Position numbers and translations under genes: made by a program. A DNA stretch of 64,000 nucleotides from Phellopilus nigrolimitatus. Taxonomy: Eukaryota; Basidiomycota; Agaricomycetes; Hymenochaetales; Hymenochaetaceae. The DNA lies in assembly GCA_021029095.1 (NCBI GenBank), contig JAJOHG010000026.1:62001-126000 (forward strand). Reading direction: 5' to 3'. The notes below the pieces were generated by a model. The model had not been told where the DNA came from. It worked only from the letters and a program-made list of their open reading frames with translations, and did not search any database. Below, in pieces: positions 37,462-49,234 of the stretch (the stretch's first letter is position 1; each line of letters begins with the position of its first letter).

Positions 37462-39694
37462 TTAACAAGACTGTATTTCCAGTGTGACCGTATTTCGTCT
37501 ACTTGAATCCTTCCGGGCGAAGAGATTGAAATAGCCCTTGAGCTTCGAGCTGCCTTTGAAAACAGACGTACGCTTTGGTCCATTTATTTGAGGTATCGTG
37601 TCTGAATCGAACTCGGAACTATGGTGCAAGTCTGTGTTCATACTCACATCAGGTCCGGAGTTGACATTCGAGTCTAGGTGGTACACTGGCCCCGAATTTG
37701 CATTTGATCCCATTTGACGGTCTGCATCTGTCGTTGTTTGTTCCTGTGCCGTGACAAAATCTTCATCTGCTTGTTGGTCCGTAGGGACCACGTCGACTTC
37801 AGAGTGTATGGACGCGTATGGTGCCTCTCCGAAAACCTCCAAGACCCCCAGTGAGTCCTCATCGTCCAGGCACGACCTAGAATGGGAGAGCAGCGATTCG
37901 AAGAATCGCTCATTTGAGCCCAACCATCTCTTTTGCAAGAACTGCCCAAACTCGTCGACGGAGCAGATTTTCAAAACCCTGTCGGCCCGCAGCATACACT
38001 CTCGCCAAATTGTGCCCACAACATGGCGATGGTGCGAGTCATGCAAAGCAGGCCGTACGAACTCCTGCATCGATGGTCGGATCTCGCTAGCTCTAAGCTG
38101 CCAGTCAAATGACGATGCTGTCAGTTCCGAATGTAGCATAATATTTTTATTCTCCGTTCTTCGAGTTGGGAAATATGGAGATCTCAGTTCAAATGCTTGC
38201 CACAGACAAAATATGCGAAAAACTTACTTTTGGAAAAGAACAACAATATCAAAAATCGACCTTATTCTTCGCAGACGTTCTGGCTGCTGACGAAGAGGAA
38301 GCAAAAGGATTGATTCCATGAAGCCAAGTATTGTAGTTGAGAGCATCATATCCATTTCTCCGCTAATATCATTCATGCGAGATTGATGGAACTGCTTGGT
38401 CCAGTTGCCCTGCGTTGTCGCGGCTCCTCGGGCAGAATAGGAGCTTACTCCAAATGCATCTCGTCTAAGCGCAAGGAAGAATGTGATAATATCAAACAGC
38501 ACCTCTGTGAGTGCTGTTGGCATGGAGTATTGACGCGCAAAGCCCAGTTCAGACCGGTTCTGCATAGGACCAAAGAAGCTCGTGAGCCAATAGAGGTTAA
38601 GTGCAAAGTTGGCGACTGCCAGCCTGTCCTCCGCGAATCTATTCAAACGATCAGTCAGCCACCCTTAGAAAACTAGTTACATAGAAATCCGTCACCTAGA
38701 ATAAAAAACAACTTGAGAGATCGCATATCGGATCGCGCGTATAATATCCATTGTTTGAATTGGTTTATCCTTGGCTTCGAAAGCGGATTGAATCATTCTT
38801 TGCGCCTCTAGGAAGGCGGTGCTGAGAGTATTGCCGATCAGGTACAAATGTGCATATGCTATCCAACTCTCGAGTTCTTCGCTAGAATCTGTCCTTCCAT
38901 CACTCTTTGAGAAGGCGGAGTATATGTCCCTAGACACCACTCCGCTCCCGAAATAAAGCAGTAGACTTGGGTAGTTCTCAGAAAGATCAACAATGCCTTG
39001 TAAGGCTTCGAGGCATTGTTGTGTTGAGTCTGCTCTGCATTGGCATAGGTCCACCTCTTATCATTTGATAAATACGAAAGGATAGAACTCACTGTGCCTG
39101 CGCCACGAGCCTCGTGCATCCGAATATCACCACAGTACTTTCAGCGATGTGATTATTCGGAAGTTCTCTTCGAATAGAATGGCGGTAGCGTCGATAAGAT
39201 GGGAAAAGAATTTTGATGCGAGCAACAACAGCCTGAGGACTGGGTCCCACCTTGAGCGCGATTCGCCCGAGGCATTTCTCGATCAGCCTCCCAACTACCT
39301 GGTAGACGTACTTGTCGATGATACGGCCAGGACCAGCCACGTTAGATCGAGTACTGGTTGTAGAGTATGTGATGAGCGAGCACTCCGACAACGCCTCAGG
39401 AGCGGTTGCGTAGAGCAAAGCTTCTTTAATCGTCGATGGGCGTGGTGGCTTTTTAGCGGGCTCATACCCCGTGCTCTTCGAAGCATGATTAGGCGCGGAG
39501 TTAGGGACAGATCCTGAAGGCAGCGCGACACGTCTTAAAGCGTTCTCGATGAGCCTTCCTGTGGGTTGGTAGACGTATTTGTCAACCACGCGTCCAGGAC
39601 CCGGCCTGTCGGATTTCGTGCTGGTGGAGGAAGATGTGAGTATGGAGCAAGCATAATAGGAATCGCTGTCATAGTCATCAAGGGTGGGCGCCAT
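37462..39694 (-). CDS. hypothetical 682-residue protein with internal duplication
   Basis: Four exons (39694-39093, 39034-38696, 38638-38228, 38158-37462) total 2049 nt and stay in frame through all junctions. I recognise no named domain. Residues 1-150 contain two copies of a unit of about 50 residues: GPGRVVDKYVYQPTGRLIENALRRVAL and GPGRIIDKYVYQVVGRLIEKCLGRIAL, each preceded by a serine/threonine run (SSSTSTKSD, STTSTRSN). The middle is helical (LEALQGIVDLSENYPSLLLYF, WIAYAHLYLIGNTLS). The C-terminal 150 residues are rich in Asp, Ser and Asn. The start is set at 39694 because a TATA box precedes it and the upstream open frame looks random. It could be a species-restricted gene. Confidence 0.7.
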
Positions 39695-39837
39695 GATAAA
39701 AACAGAGCAAATTGTTTGAGCGAATTTCGGACTCCCGTAGGGACCTTGAAGTTCAAGCGTAAGGACACACTGAGGGAGGACTGCAAGGATAATGTAGGCA
39801 CTGTAACTCAGTCTCCGTCGTGGAACTGGCAAGGATG

Positions 39838-39843
39838 TATATA
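39838..39843 (-). promoter_or_regulatory. TATA box of the 682-residue hypothetical gene
   Basis: TATATA on the reverse strand, about 144 bp upstream of the proposed ATG. Confidence 0.4.
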
Positions 39844-40289
39844 AGGTTCTGTGAGGCGAAGCTGTTGTCCTGGGTTCTCTAGTGTGCATTCCGAGGCGCA
39901 TGACTTCGAAGCCTTCGAAGTGCCGAAGAAGAGTGATTATAGTCTTCTTTATGAAGAAGTCACCGCATTGTCTTGCATTTCTCGGGGCTAGAGCGCAGAA
40001 AAATAACCTAACGAGGTATCTTAAAAAGCTTACAACGCGTGATGCATTGAGGCGCGTAGCACACGAGTTGATAGGGTTCGTACAGTCCAGCTCACAGTAC
40101 AAGCTGTGAAAACTTATAACCATATACAATTTCATAGCCACGTTGCGACGCACCACTCGCATTTCTCTCATTTCACATCCATTCCGTTCATAAAACGTCG
40201 CAAAAAAACCCGTCAAATAACCTGAATTGATATCTGCCGTGCCATGAGCTTGCACAAGATCCAAACAAATCGCACTCATTTTAATCATT

Positions 40290-42419
40290 TCAATGCCCCA
40301 CTACATCTTTCAGCTGAGTCTTCGGGATCGCCTCGGGGAAGGCAAGGCGCTTCAGACGATTATGGGTCGCCTGCTCGTACGCAAACGCCAAGCCGACGAG
40401 CTTGAACTCGCTGAGCGCCGTGCCCATGAATGCAATGCCGAAGGGGATGCCTGGTGCATTCTCTATAATCGGGTTCGCAGGAGAAACAGTTTGGTTGTCG
40501 GGCTGGAAACCCAGCGGGACTGATGATCAATATCATTAACGATAATACGTGTGTAATTAACGAGACGAATACGTACCAGTTATGACCGGATAGCCGGCAA
40601 TGGCTGCTGGTCCGGCAGTGAAACCTGGATTCACAGTTTAGATTACGTAACTTTTCTTACTGCAGATAAATAAAAACGAACCGTCCGTTGGAAGAAGAAT
40701 AGCATCAAGGTCGAATTCTTTCAAGGTGGCATCGATGCCTCTCGTCCTTCCCAAGTCTCCGTCTGCAGCAAGCGCAGCAAAGTAGGCGTCATCGACCGTG
40801 GAATTTTCTGAAGCTATGAATCTAAGCAGAATGATAGGTCAGTTTATTTTACGTAAGCTGGCGGGACTCCTTGGCTCACTGTGACTGGTCCGTATAGAAT
40901 GGCGGGATGAGTTCCTCGGATGCGTGGTCAATGTTGAACTGGATCAGGTCAGCGAGGTTTCTTACACCAGTTGGCACCTCTAATAACCCTGCGATGTACT
41001 GGTTTACGTCTACCTGGTATAACAATTAGCAGTTAATGTCAGAATGGGTTCTGTTGCTTACTTTAAAGTCTGTCGTAAGCACGATCGATTCGTTCCCACT
41101 TTGTAGAATTTCGGTCGCATCTGGAAAGTCAGCCGGGTCGACTGGAGATTGGGTAATCAGTAAAAACCAATGAGTTGTGGCTCAGAAGAGCTCCAAACCT
41201 ATTGTGGCACCAAGTCCTCGGATTATCTCTACAGACGCGTTGAATGCTGCAAGGATGTTTGGATCGGTGCCTTCGAACAGTCTGGGTATGCCCAGCCGGG
41301 CGCCTTGAAGTGCGCTTGTGTTGAGTGCTTGAGAGTAGTCGGGCACGATTGCAGGCTGTGCGAGCGTGAAATTGTCGAGTGGATCGCGGCCAGCCATGAC
41401 AGAAAGTATGGCGGCAGCGTCTGTAACGGACCGAGCCATCGGACCGACGGTGTCTTGGTGTGATGATATTGGGATAACTGCGATGGTTTCATCACAGATA
41501 AAGACAGTAAGAAAATCCGCAAGACAACGCATAAGAAACACATCGTGTGCCTACCTCCCGCTCTTGAAGTGAGACCCACCGTCGGCTTGATGCCTACGAG
41601 ATTATTCCTGCTGCTCGGGCTCAGGATCGAGCCGTCCGTCTCGCTGCCGAGAGCTGCCGCCGCTAGACCTATCGCCGAGCTGATGCCACTGCCCGCGCTC
41701 GAGCCCGACGGATCCGCATTCGGGAAGTACGGGCTTGTCGCCTGCCCGCCGCGCCCGGAGAAGCCGGATGGGACGTTCCCGCGGAAGTTGGCCCATTCGC
41801 TGAGGTTCGCCTTGCCGAGAAGGATTGCACCCGCGGCCCGCAGCTTCGCGGCAACTGTCGCGTCGCGAGGAACGACCGAGCCGAGAAGGGCGAAGGAGCC
41901 TGCGGTGGTGTTCATTCCTGGTAGAGTTAAGTGGTGAGCGCATTGGAATCAAGTATGAGGGATTGAAAATGTGCATGCGCACCTTCGCTGTGCATAGTGG
42001 CGATGTTATCCTTCAGAATGATCGGTATGCCGTGAAGCGGGCTGCGTGGACCCGATATTTTTCTTTCATTGTCCAATTCAGCTGCCTGAGTGAGTGCGCT
42101 GGGGTTTGTTTCGATTACGGCATGGAGATTCGGTCCTTGGTGGTTCACTTCTTCGATACGAGCGAAATAAGCCTGAGTGGTAAGTTCAGTACTACTACAA
42201 CTGAACGTTCATTTTATAATCTAAACATACCGTCACAAGATCGGCACTCGAAAACAGGCCACTCTGAAGCCCGTCCTGCAATTCTGCGATGGAAGCCTCG
42301 TATAAATCCGGGAATGCAACATTTGTGTTTTCTGTGCTATTGAGAGCGCAAACCAACATCAGATACTGCAAGCCAAAGAGAAAGCTTGTCTTCATCAATG
42401 CAGAGTATCTCGGATTCAT
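40290..42419 (-). CDS. secreted amidase-signature amidase
   Basis: Nine exons (42419-42231, 42172-41983, 41917-41555, 41477-41199, 41141-41062, 41013-40880, 40821-40682, 40624-40577, 40519-40290) total 1653 nt, 550 residues. The Ser-cisSer-Lys triad is visible: the lysine in PIILKDN, the first serine in DPSGSSAGSG, and the nucleophile segment LGSETDGSI. Other family blocks are GKANLSEWANF, GIKPTVGL, DTVGPMARSVTDAA and ILLPTDGFTAGPAAIAGYPVITVPLGF. A hydrophobic N-terminus (SFLFGLQYLMLVCAL) acts as a signal peptide, so the enzyme is probably secreted or vacuolar; the Met at residue 9 is an alternative start. It hydrolyses amides to acid and ammonia. Fungal genomes often hold many copies; the substrate is unknown. 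Confidence 0.93.
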
Positions 42420-43817
42420 GGCCTAGCCAACTGAATAATGGACTGGGTGAGGTAGGGGGAAGGAACGAACCTCTTCAAGTCTGGAGCAAAGGGCTGCTCA
42501 TACTTATTTATGCGTTCGCCCATTTTCACTCTTATCCAAAAAGACAACGACAACAACGGGTGCAGTGAAAGATCGAGAAGGAAGCTGCTGCTCGCACAGA
42601 ACAAAGATGAAACCAAGAGATAACGGATAGGTGCATATGCGCGAAGATCGTGCTTCGCGACACTCGTGACCGGTATGCCATGAATACTAGTGTGAAGGCT
42701 TCGGACAAACCGATAATAAGGGCTGCAGTTCTCACAGGTCATTTGGTTGTGTGCGATTCAAGAGCTGTTTGAGACGCATCGGTCCGTCCAGGTATACGGA
42801 GGGACATGCCAGCGATAGTCGCTATTTCTGAAGGTCCTAAATGAAGCGCACCAGATTCAAAAGCTTGCGGTATCGCTTGCAACTTACGTAGCCGCGACTG
42901 CGAACGCTTGACAACTGTTGATACCAACCATCCTCTCCCTTCGACGCTGGATTCAAAGAATGCTCATCACGTTTCGAGGCGCGGCATACCTATCACGATG
43001 GCATGTGTGAGGAAACTGACGGGAGACGAAGACTCAGGTTGCCATATACATTCGAGTCAGACGAGGAAGAAAGGGATTGTGTTTGAGGGAGGGGAAACAT
43101 TATGGCGGTCATGGGAGCTTTCAACATCATCGTAAACTTGTAGAATGTGGACCGTAGGGATGGATGAGTAGGTCAGCAAGCGAGTACGTGCGAAAAGGGT
43201 GAATGAAGTTTTCCTACTGCATCAAATTTATTGAGCTGTCGTCTGCTCTTCTCGATTACATTCTTAACTGGCTTACATATCGTTCCGGACGGCTTAGTCG
43301 TTGTGGAGATACAGTCAGAGGGTCGTATAAGAGCGTGCAAGACAAAAAAAAGGTCAACTCGCCTTAGATTCCTACCTCCACCTTGTCTCATCACTCAAAA
43401 CACGGCTTCGACATGGCCATGATACCCTCTTCAGCGGACTCAGCTTAGTTGATATCCATTCCATGTTCAATCTTGTCCGCGGAAAAACGTCCTCAACACG
43501 GTTTGACAAAGCACTCCCCGACTGCCAAAGACGAGCAACACAGTAATATATATTTTAAACAGGTGTGCGGACAAACATTGAGAGAAAACAGAATAAATAT
43601 TCCAATCCATCGCGCTATTCGTGGAAAGGTGTAAAGAGGAAATGAACAGACACAAAAAATCAGGAGATGGCGCCGCAACGCTGCGACGCCCCGAAGGTAT
43701 GTACGAAGCTCGATGCAGGATGAATAAGAGAAACTGACAAAAGAAACTGACAAAAGAAACTGACAAGAGAAAACGAAAAAGAAATCTGAAGAGTGCATCG
43801 ACGGAGACGAGCCACCT
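42420..43817. other. intergenic, no gene recognised
   Basis: Contains the amidase promoter on its left and the 3' flank of the disordered-protein gene on its right. Frames are short and without recognisable motifs. Confidence 0.4.
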
Positions 43818-45740
43818 TCATTGGTCCCTCCTATAAAGCTCCCCGTCAACCAGCGTCGTCTCATGCCTGCGGAGCGGCCTAGGCACCGGTGGAGCGGCGT
43901 TGACGGCGTCGAACAGTGCTTGCTGCTCCGGTGACAAGTTGACTGTGGGCATGACAACATACGGACGTGCGGGCTTGCGCCGTTTCGACGGACCAGGCGC
44001 CTCCGCGTCGTCGTCATCGGCGGTGGCGGCGTCGTCATCGTCTCGCCGCCTTTTCTGGCCTGCCGTTTCCTCCCCTCTCCATTTAGGTGCCGGAGGGTTA
44101 GCTTGCAGCGCCGTGCGGCGAGTACGAGGCTTTGGTTGGGGCACCTCGAGACCATACGTCCTTTTGCTTCGCAGTGTCCGAGTTTTGGTCGGATCGGCCG
44201 GCTCCGCAGGAGGTGCTGGTGGTGGAGGAGGCGCAACAGGTGCTGGCTCAGCCTTTTGGCGGGTCTTGCGCACCGGCTTTGCTGGAGCTGGGGCTGGAGG
44301 CGCGACTGGAGCCTTCTTGCGCGTCGCGCGGACGGCCTTTGTGGGAGGTGCTGGTGCAGGCACTGCACGCGCGACTGGAGCCCTTTGGCGCGTCGTGCGG
44401 ACGGGCTTCGCTGGGGGCTCTGGCGCTGAAGGAGGAGGAGCCGGGGCTTTGGCCTTCTCGCGCGTCTTGCGCGGTGTCCGCAAAAGGGCGACGCTTTCTT
44501 CCCTCTTGATGGTGGCGAGCGCGCGGCGACGTTTGACTTGGATGGGCTCGGGGGAAGGAGCAGACGCGCGAGCCTTTCCCTTTCTCTTGCGAGTTGTATC
44601 GTGCTTCGCTAGTGCAGCTGCCTTTGCCCTAGCAACCCTAGCGGGCTGGACCCGGGTCGGAACTCGTACGCCACTGGGGATTGTGAGCACGGTGGAAGCG
44701 GCAGGCGCGACGGATTGGGCGGCTGCGGCTGAGCCGACAGTCGAGCCGCTGGGTTCTACGGCGTTCGTGCTCGCCCGCGTTGACGGACCAGCGTCTTCCG
44801 TCGTGTTTACAATAGGCTGGGCGGCTTGTGGCTCGTCCCTGACCACGTGAGTGGCCGGACCCGCCTTCGCCCTTCTGGCGTTAGTCCCCTTCGCGCGGGG
44901 GCCTTCCTTCTCTGCTTTGGAACCCGATTCTGAAGATCGCAAACGTCGCTTGTCAGCGAGCAGCTGGGCAGAAAAAGAAAATGTTTGCTTACTGCTTTTG
45001 CGGTATTCGCTTATAGAGTCTCCAATGAAAGTCTCCTCGTCAGCTGGAGCATCCGCCGATGCGGCGCAGTGTTCTACATGGATTTTTGAGCGGAAGGCAC
45101 CGTTGCCCTCCGAAATATTGCCTTGCGCAGAATCGCGGTTGGCAATGGCGTCTCCCGCCTGGTCTACGTAGACGCTGCCGTCCGAAGGCGCGTCGGTAGC
45201 GGCGGTGGCTTCGTTATTGACAGAGTGTCTGCTGAGCCTTTGAGCATCCATGGCGTTGCGGAATCGTTCGCTGGCGACGGGCGTCTCAGCCACCACGGCA
45301 CGTTCAAAGTCCCTGAACTCGAAGCTATCCTCAGCCCAGTAATGCCCGGCGTTCATTTCGTCGATCTCTTCCTCGACGACGTCGGCGTCCTTGAAGACGG
45401 TGAACTTGGGCTTCGCAGGCTTGTCGTCCTGAGCGCGTTGGTGGGGTGCTCTGACGGTACTCGACGAAGGGCCGGCATTCGCATTGCCTTGGGCGACGCT
45501 TGTGGTGTTGAAGGTGGCAGGACCGGCGGCGAAGTAATCATCGTCGCTGTTGGGGTCGGCCCCTAAGGGGTTGTGCGCGTCCATGTGTCGGTCGCTCTCA
45601 AACCTCGGGCGGATGGTGGACTGCTCGCTAGAGCCGCCAGGCAGGATGTTCCAGCCGGGGATGATCCTGCCACTGTTTCGAGCGCCCTCCATCCGGCGAC
45701 GGAGCCTCTTAGCGAAAATGCTTCCTGGAAAGCCACTCAT
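43818..45740 (-). CDS. large intrinsically disordered basic protein
   Basis: A single open frame of 640 codons without introns. The N-terminal 170 residues are mixed, with acidic stretches (DADVVEEEIDEMNAGHYWAEDSFEFRDFERAVV). The rest is rich in Ala, Pro, Arg and Lys. At about residues 415-510 there are three or four repeats of the pattern PVRxTRxxAPVAPAPAPP, similar to histone-H1 or AT-hook tails. The C-terminus has KRRRDDDDAATADDDDAEAPG and ends with a short ordered element, LSPEQQALFDAVNAAPPVP. The composition points to nuclear DNA or chromatin binding, which is inference. An opposite-strand frame of 316 codons is a shadow of the same GC-rich repeat. Confidence 0.75.
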   Translation of the reverse strand: MSGFPGSIFAKRLRRRMEGARNSGRIIPGWNILPGGSSEQSTIRPRFESDRHMDAHNPLGADPNSDDDYFAAGPATFNTTSVAQGNANAGPSSSTVRAPHQRAQDDKPAKPKFTVFKDADVVEEEIDEMNAGHYWAEDSFEFRDFERAVVAETPVASERFRNAMDAQRLSRHSVNNEATAATDAPSDGSVYVDQAGDAIANRDSAQGNISEGNGAFRSKIHVEHCAASADAPADEETFIGDSISEYRKSSKQTFSFSAQLLADKRRLRSSESGSKAEKEGPRAKGTNARRAKAGPATHVVRDEPQAAQPIVNTTEDAGPSTRASTNAVEPSGSTVGSAAAAQSVAPAASTVLTIPSGVRVPTRVQPARVARAKAAALAKHDTTRKRKGKARASAPSPEPIQVKRRRALATIKREESVALLRTPRKTREKAKAPAPPPSAPEPPAKPVRTTRQRAPVARAVPAPAPPTKAVRATRKKAPVAPPAPAPAKPVRKTRQKAEPAPVAPPPPPAPPAEPADPTKTRTLRSKRTYGLEVPQPKPRTRRTALQANPPAPKWRGEETAGQKRRRDDDDAATADDDDAEAPGPSKRRKPARPYVVMPTVNLSPEQQALFDAVNAAPPVPRPLRRHETTLVDGELYRRDQ

Positions 45741-46635
45741 ATCGTCTTAATACGATGCGTTGATTGTGGAGATGGGTTATGAAGGTGGACCTGAGCCTAG
45801 GCTGAGATGGTCGAGAGTGGGTAGCGAGGATGGTTCGGAGATGGTTGTGGTAGTTGGTCAAGATGGTTGAACTGCTTTCGGCCACCCGGCTGCTGCTACT
45901 TGTACGCGAATTTTGAGCCACTGTGGCTGAGTCACGTGCCTCGTTAGCCGATTGTTCATGAGACCTGGCGGAACCTATTACGTCTTTCCGGAAGAACAAT
46001 GTCTGTGGTATTGTAATGAATGAATAAGAACGGTGTTCAAAGCATCCGATGTGCGTTGGGGTGAAGTGGGAAGTGCTCTTGTTGGAAAAGCAGATCAGGG
46101 CATGCTCACTATACTGCAATAGCTGTCTATATAGTAAACGCCTAGAGGTGAATATCCGATGCAGTGAACATGTTGTTTAAATCATTTTACTTTACACGGC
46201 ATAACAACAAAGGACGGTGGTTTTGAACTGACAAAGGCCTGCAGACCGGTGCACTACCGAAGGCTCGGTGGGCCGAATTGACCTTGTATTATTATAGACC
46301 CTTAGAAATGCTTAACTCCATGCTTGTCTTCAAGAGGTAGGTCAGTAGTGGTGAACTTCAGAAACAAGGTCGTTAGGCAAAGCCGGAACGATAACACAGG
46401 TCGGCGGTTAAATCCTAATCCCTTCCCAAAGCCTCGTGCAGAAACCCGTGCGTCTAGCCCCGAGTCCCATAGTACGCAAATCAACTATTCGTGTTGCAAA
46501 CGTAGATAAGTACAAACCCCTTTATTTTGCGAACATTACGTATTATACCGCAAACGAATCAAGGGCATGCGATTAAAAAGACTGAAATCGAGCAGAGTAA
46601 TATCTGTGCCACTGTAGGCTATCCGTCGTTTCCAC
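45741..46635. other. intergenic, no feature recognised
   Basis: Upstream region of the disordered-protein gene, then unclassified sequence. No tRNA or repeat with clear ends. Confidence 0.4.
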
Positions 46636-46863
46636 TCAATTATTGGCTGCAAGCACCATTCCTCGCTGGACGCAGGTGAAGAACTTTCCGTCCGAGTCCT
46701 TCCTCATGCCTGCTTCGTACATGAGCCGCCTGATACACGTAAAACGAAAAGTGGCCTGCTGTTTTTCTGTTTCGAGAGGAAGAGTTGGTTTGTATACGTG
46801 GCCTTTCTTGACGCATTCGAAGCAGCATACGGTTGCGCTCTTTTTCCCACATTGGAATGCATT
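46636..46863 (-). other. small cysteine-containing open frame, possible gene remnant
   Basis: An open frame of 75 codons reading FQCGKKSATVCCFECVKKGH, then TFRFTCIRRLMYEAGMRKD and FFTCVQRGMVLAANN. It has four cysteines in 17 residues but no start codon, because a TAG lies just upstream. It could be the last exon of a small protein or a decayed fragment. Confidence 0.2.
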
Positions 46864-47204
46864 CTAGTGCATCGGGAGAGGGCGGTGCCGTGAGTGGTTA
46901 ATTCCCTACGTGCGTGTTCAAGAAAACGACAAGTATAAATGATTGCCTTCGGGTTTCAATTGGTGGTAGCCACGGGCAAGAAATCAAGGTACGGGAGACA
47001 TAAGTGGACCACTCCTACGTTGAATTGGCGTGAAGAGGAAACAGAGGTAAAGAATTACTATTTACTTAGTTACATGTACGTAAGGAATTCGTCGGCGCCT
47101 TCTTGATTTAGCAGAATCTCAAGCGCCAAGATTTCGCAGAAAACGACCTTCCCTTGTGCGCTGATTCTGCTGCTTGCAACAACTCAACGATGGCAGTACA
47201 CCAA

Positions 47205-47790
47205 TGCTGCTGGCCCGCACTGTGCATGTCTTAGGTACCATGTACACAGGGCCTGACCGCATGCCGATCCGAGCTTACGCATACTCCTCCCGTCCTCCCA
47301 GGCGCAGAGGATGGTGTGTTCAAATACGAAGGGGCGTAGTCGCCAGCAGTCGTGTCTGTTTTTCACGTTGGCAGTGGTGGGAAAGCGCAAGATAACAAAA
47401 CTTACTAATCTACCAGACTTGTCCGTATCCCCGAAACAGTTTCCCGAAATTTCAACATAGCGCCCTGAGGCACGCATCCCAACGTCAACAGGTGGAGGAT
47501 TATGAAGATCCCGTGCAATGGCATTCTTGGGATTGGAGCGCGAAGGCGAAATTGGGTTGGAAGTGTGCCGAGAAGCCGTCGACGACGAAGACTCCGTTTT
47601 GGAGAGTGCATCGACGGAGTTGCGAAGTGTCTGTTTGTTTGCTTAGTGCAGAGAGGCTGGAAATGACGTCACTAGCTTGAGATTTCCTCAGATGCCGGAG
47701 TTCGCGCACAATCTCATTCGTGAGCTTCGTCGTAGTCTGAGGGCTTCTGCAAAGTTGCAAGTCCGGAAGCGAATCATCTCGCAGCGAGGG
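47205..47790. pseudogene. two inverted fragments of gene G
   Basis: 47,480-47,790 on the reverse strand matches the parent at 58,780-58,940 (NEIVRELRHLRKSQASD against DEVVREHRRLSNSQASD). 47,205-47,330 matches 58,570-58,700 in the opposite direction. One part has been inverted relative to the other, and both are frameshifted. Confidence 0.7.
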
Positions 47791-49200
47791 AGTCGCATCT
47801 TCCGATACTCTGCCAGAATGATTTTTGACTATATTTTCAGCCTTTACTGCTACTGCGCAAGATCGTTGCCATTCGCTTGGAAGATTAATGTAATGGGTAC
47901 AACCTGCTTTTCAAGACCAAGTACAAAGCCGAATTTCCGATACTGACGGATGATTAGTTCGGACTCTCAGCGAGCAGCAAGCACGTTTATCTCATTCCAG
48001 GAAGAGAGACGGAGCTGCTTCGTTGTAAAGCCTCAGTAGCTCCTTTCCCCATTGTTATCGGGTCTTGACGGCGCCTTCCATGCCATCTTCAAAGCATTCC
48101 GAATCCTAGCTCTGGCGAGACTTCAAATGCTCGTTTCGAGAACAGCTGCGGAATGAATATGTTTCTCACTGTGCGAGAGCACCATGGCATTCTTAAGTTC
48201 AGGGCGGTTCCATCACCCCTCATCCTACGTGTATTTTCGTCGATTTGAAGGATGTTCAAGTCCGTGGTGACTACTAGCAGGCAACAGAAAGTGCCAGTAT
48301 CGGGTTCTCGTATTTCCGCCTCGACAGCGCTCGAACGTATCGTGCCTTTGGAGCACCTCGGTATTAGCTCAGCCCACTCGTTCCTATCAGTGCTGCCGCG
48401 GATATCGCATTGTTGTAATAATAAAAAAAGAGGCTCATCGCGTACCTCCCAACTGGTCGTCTGCGTGCACATATTCCATACCATGGAAGGTCGAAGTAGA
48501 GCCTCCGGTACGTTGAGGAGCCTGAGCGGTTTCAGATTGTCTTCTACTATCCCGTTTTCCGCTGATGCTCTTATTGTAGCCTCGACGACCGTGTATTTGC
48601 CATTGTGCGCGAGCTTGGCTCTCCGAGCACCGCAAAAAAGGCCGATTCTCGGACCGACTCCTGCGATGAACCCGTTGCACGAGTGCCTTAGCCTCTCCAA
48701 AATTTAACCCGGAGGGCGCGCACCTCATTCCGAACAAGTGTATGATTGCGGCTCGCAAGGGAAAAGTGGCGCTTGTGTTCCATACACTTCCCTCATCTGC
48801 TCTTTCTGTGCCTTCCCTCGCCTTGTACCGAGCCTTTCCATCTGACATTTTGTGAAGCTGGCACACCAAATTTCCTTGGTTCTCGCAGCCGTAAGTACGG
48901 CCACTCCTCCAAACTCCAAACTTTCTCCATCCAATGAGCATAATGAATCCAAGATGAAAGTTCAGGCTAGTGCTATCTCACTTTAGAACTCTGAACATCT
49001 GCGGTTCGTTCGGAATGAGCGGTGCTTATGTTTCAAGTTCTTTCCTCATGTGCTCTCTTTGGATCTTCCCTTCCATGTGTTTTACTATCCGACAATATGT
49101 GAAGCTGGACTCGGAGTCCCTTGGGTCTCATTTTCAGAGGTATAAAATGAAGCGCAACAACTCGTAAAGATCTCCCAGACAACCTTTGAAAGACCCGCAA
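47480..49200. repeat. duplicated flank of protease copy B (inverted pair with 18.9-20.5 kb)
   Basis: This is the reverse counterpart of the copy A flank. The longest frame here (203 codons, reverse strand, 48,700-48,089) includes RLRHSCNGFIAGVGPRIGLFC and TSWEVRDEPLFLLLQQCD. It is interrupted in copy A and no upstream exon with a start was found, so its coding status is doubtful. Confidence 0.65.
49141..49147 (+). promoter_or_regulatory. TATA box of protease copy B
   Basis: TATAAAA at 94 bp upstream of the ATG, conserved with copy A. Confidence 0.55.
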
Positions 49201-49234
49201 GCCTCAACTCCTCCGCATCAATCTAGTCGACGAA

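Noticed and set aside
39695..40288. Extension of the hypothetical gene upstream to 40,288
   Set aside because: The extension would cross the TATA box and has the composition of non-coding DNA; the ATG at 39,694 gives an exact in-frame total.
43900..44850. Plus-strand frame of 316 codons opposite the disordered-protein gene
   Set aside because: It is the antisense of a GC-rich repeat and has no domain; the reverse-strand frame is twice as long and starts and ends cleanly.
45000..45029. 30-nt GT-AG intron in the disordered-protein gene
   Set aside because: Far shorter than any other intron here, and the frame is open through it.
48435..48941. Reverse-strand frame of 168 codons in the duplicated flank
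   Set aside because: The matching frame is broken in copy A and overlaps a longer alternative frame; no evidence decides for either.
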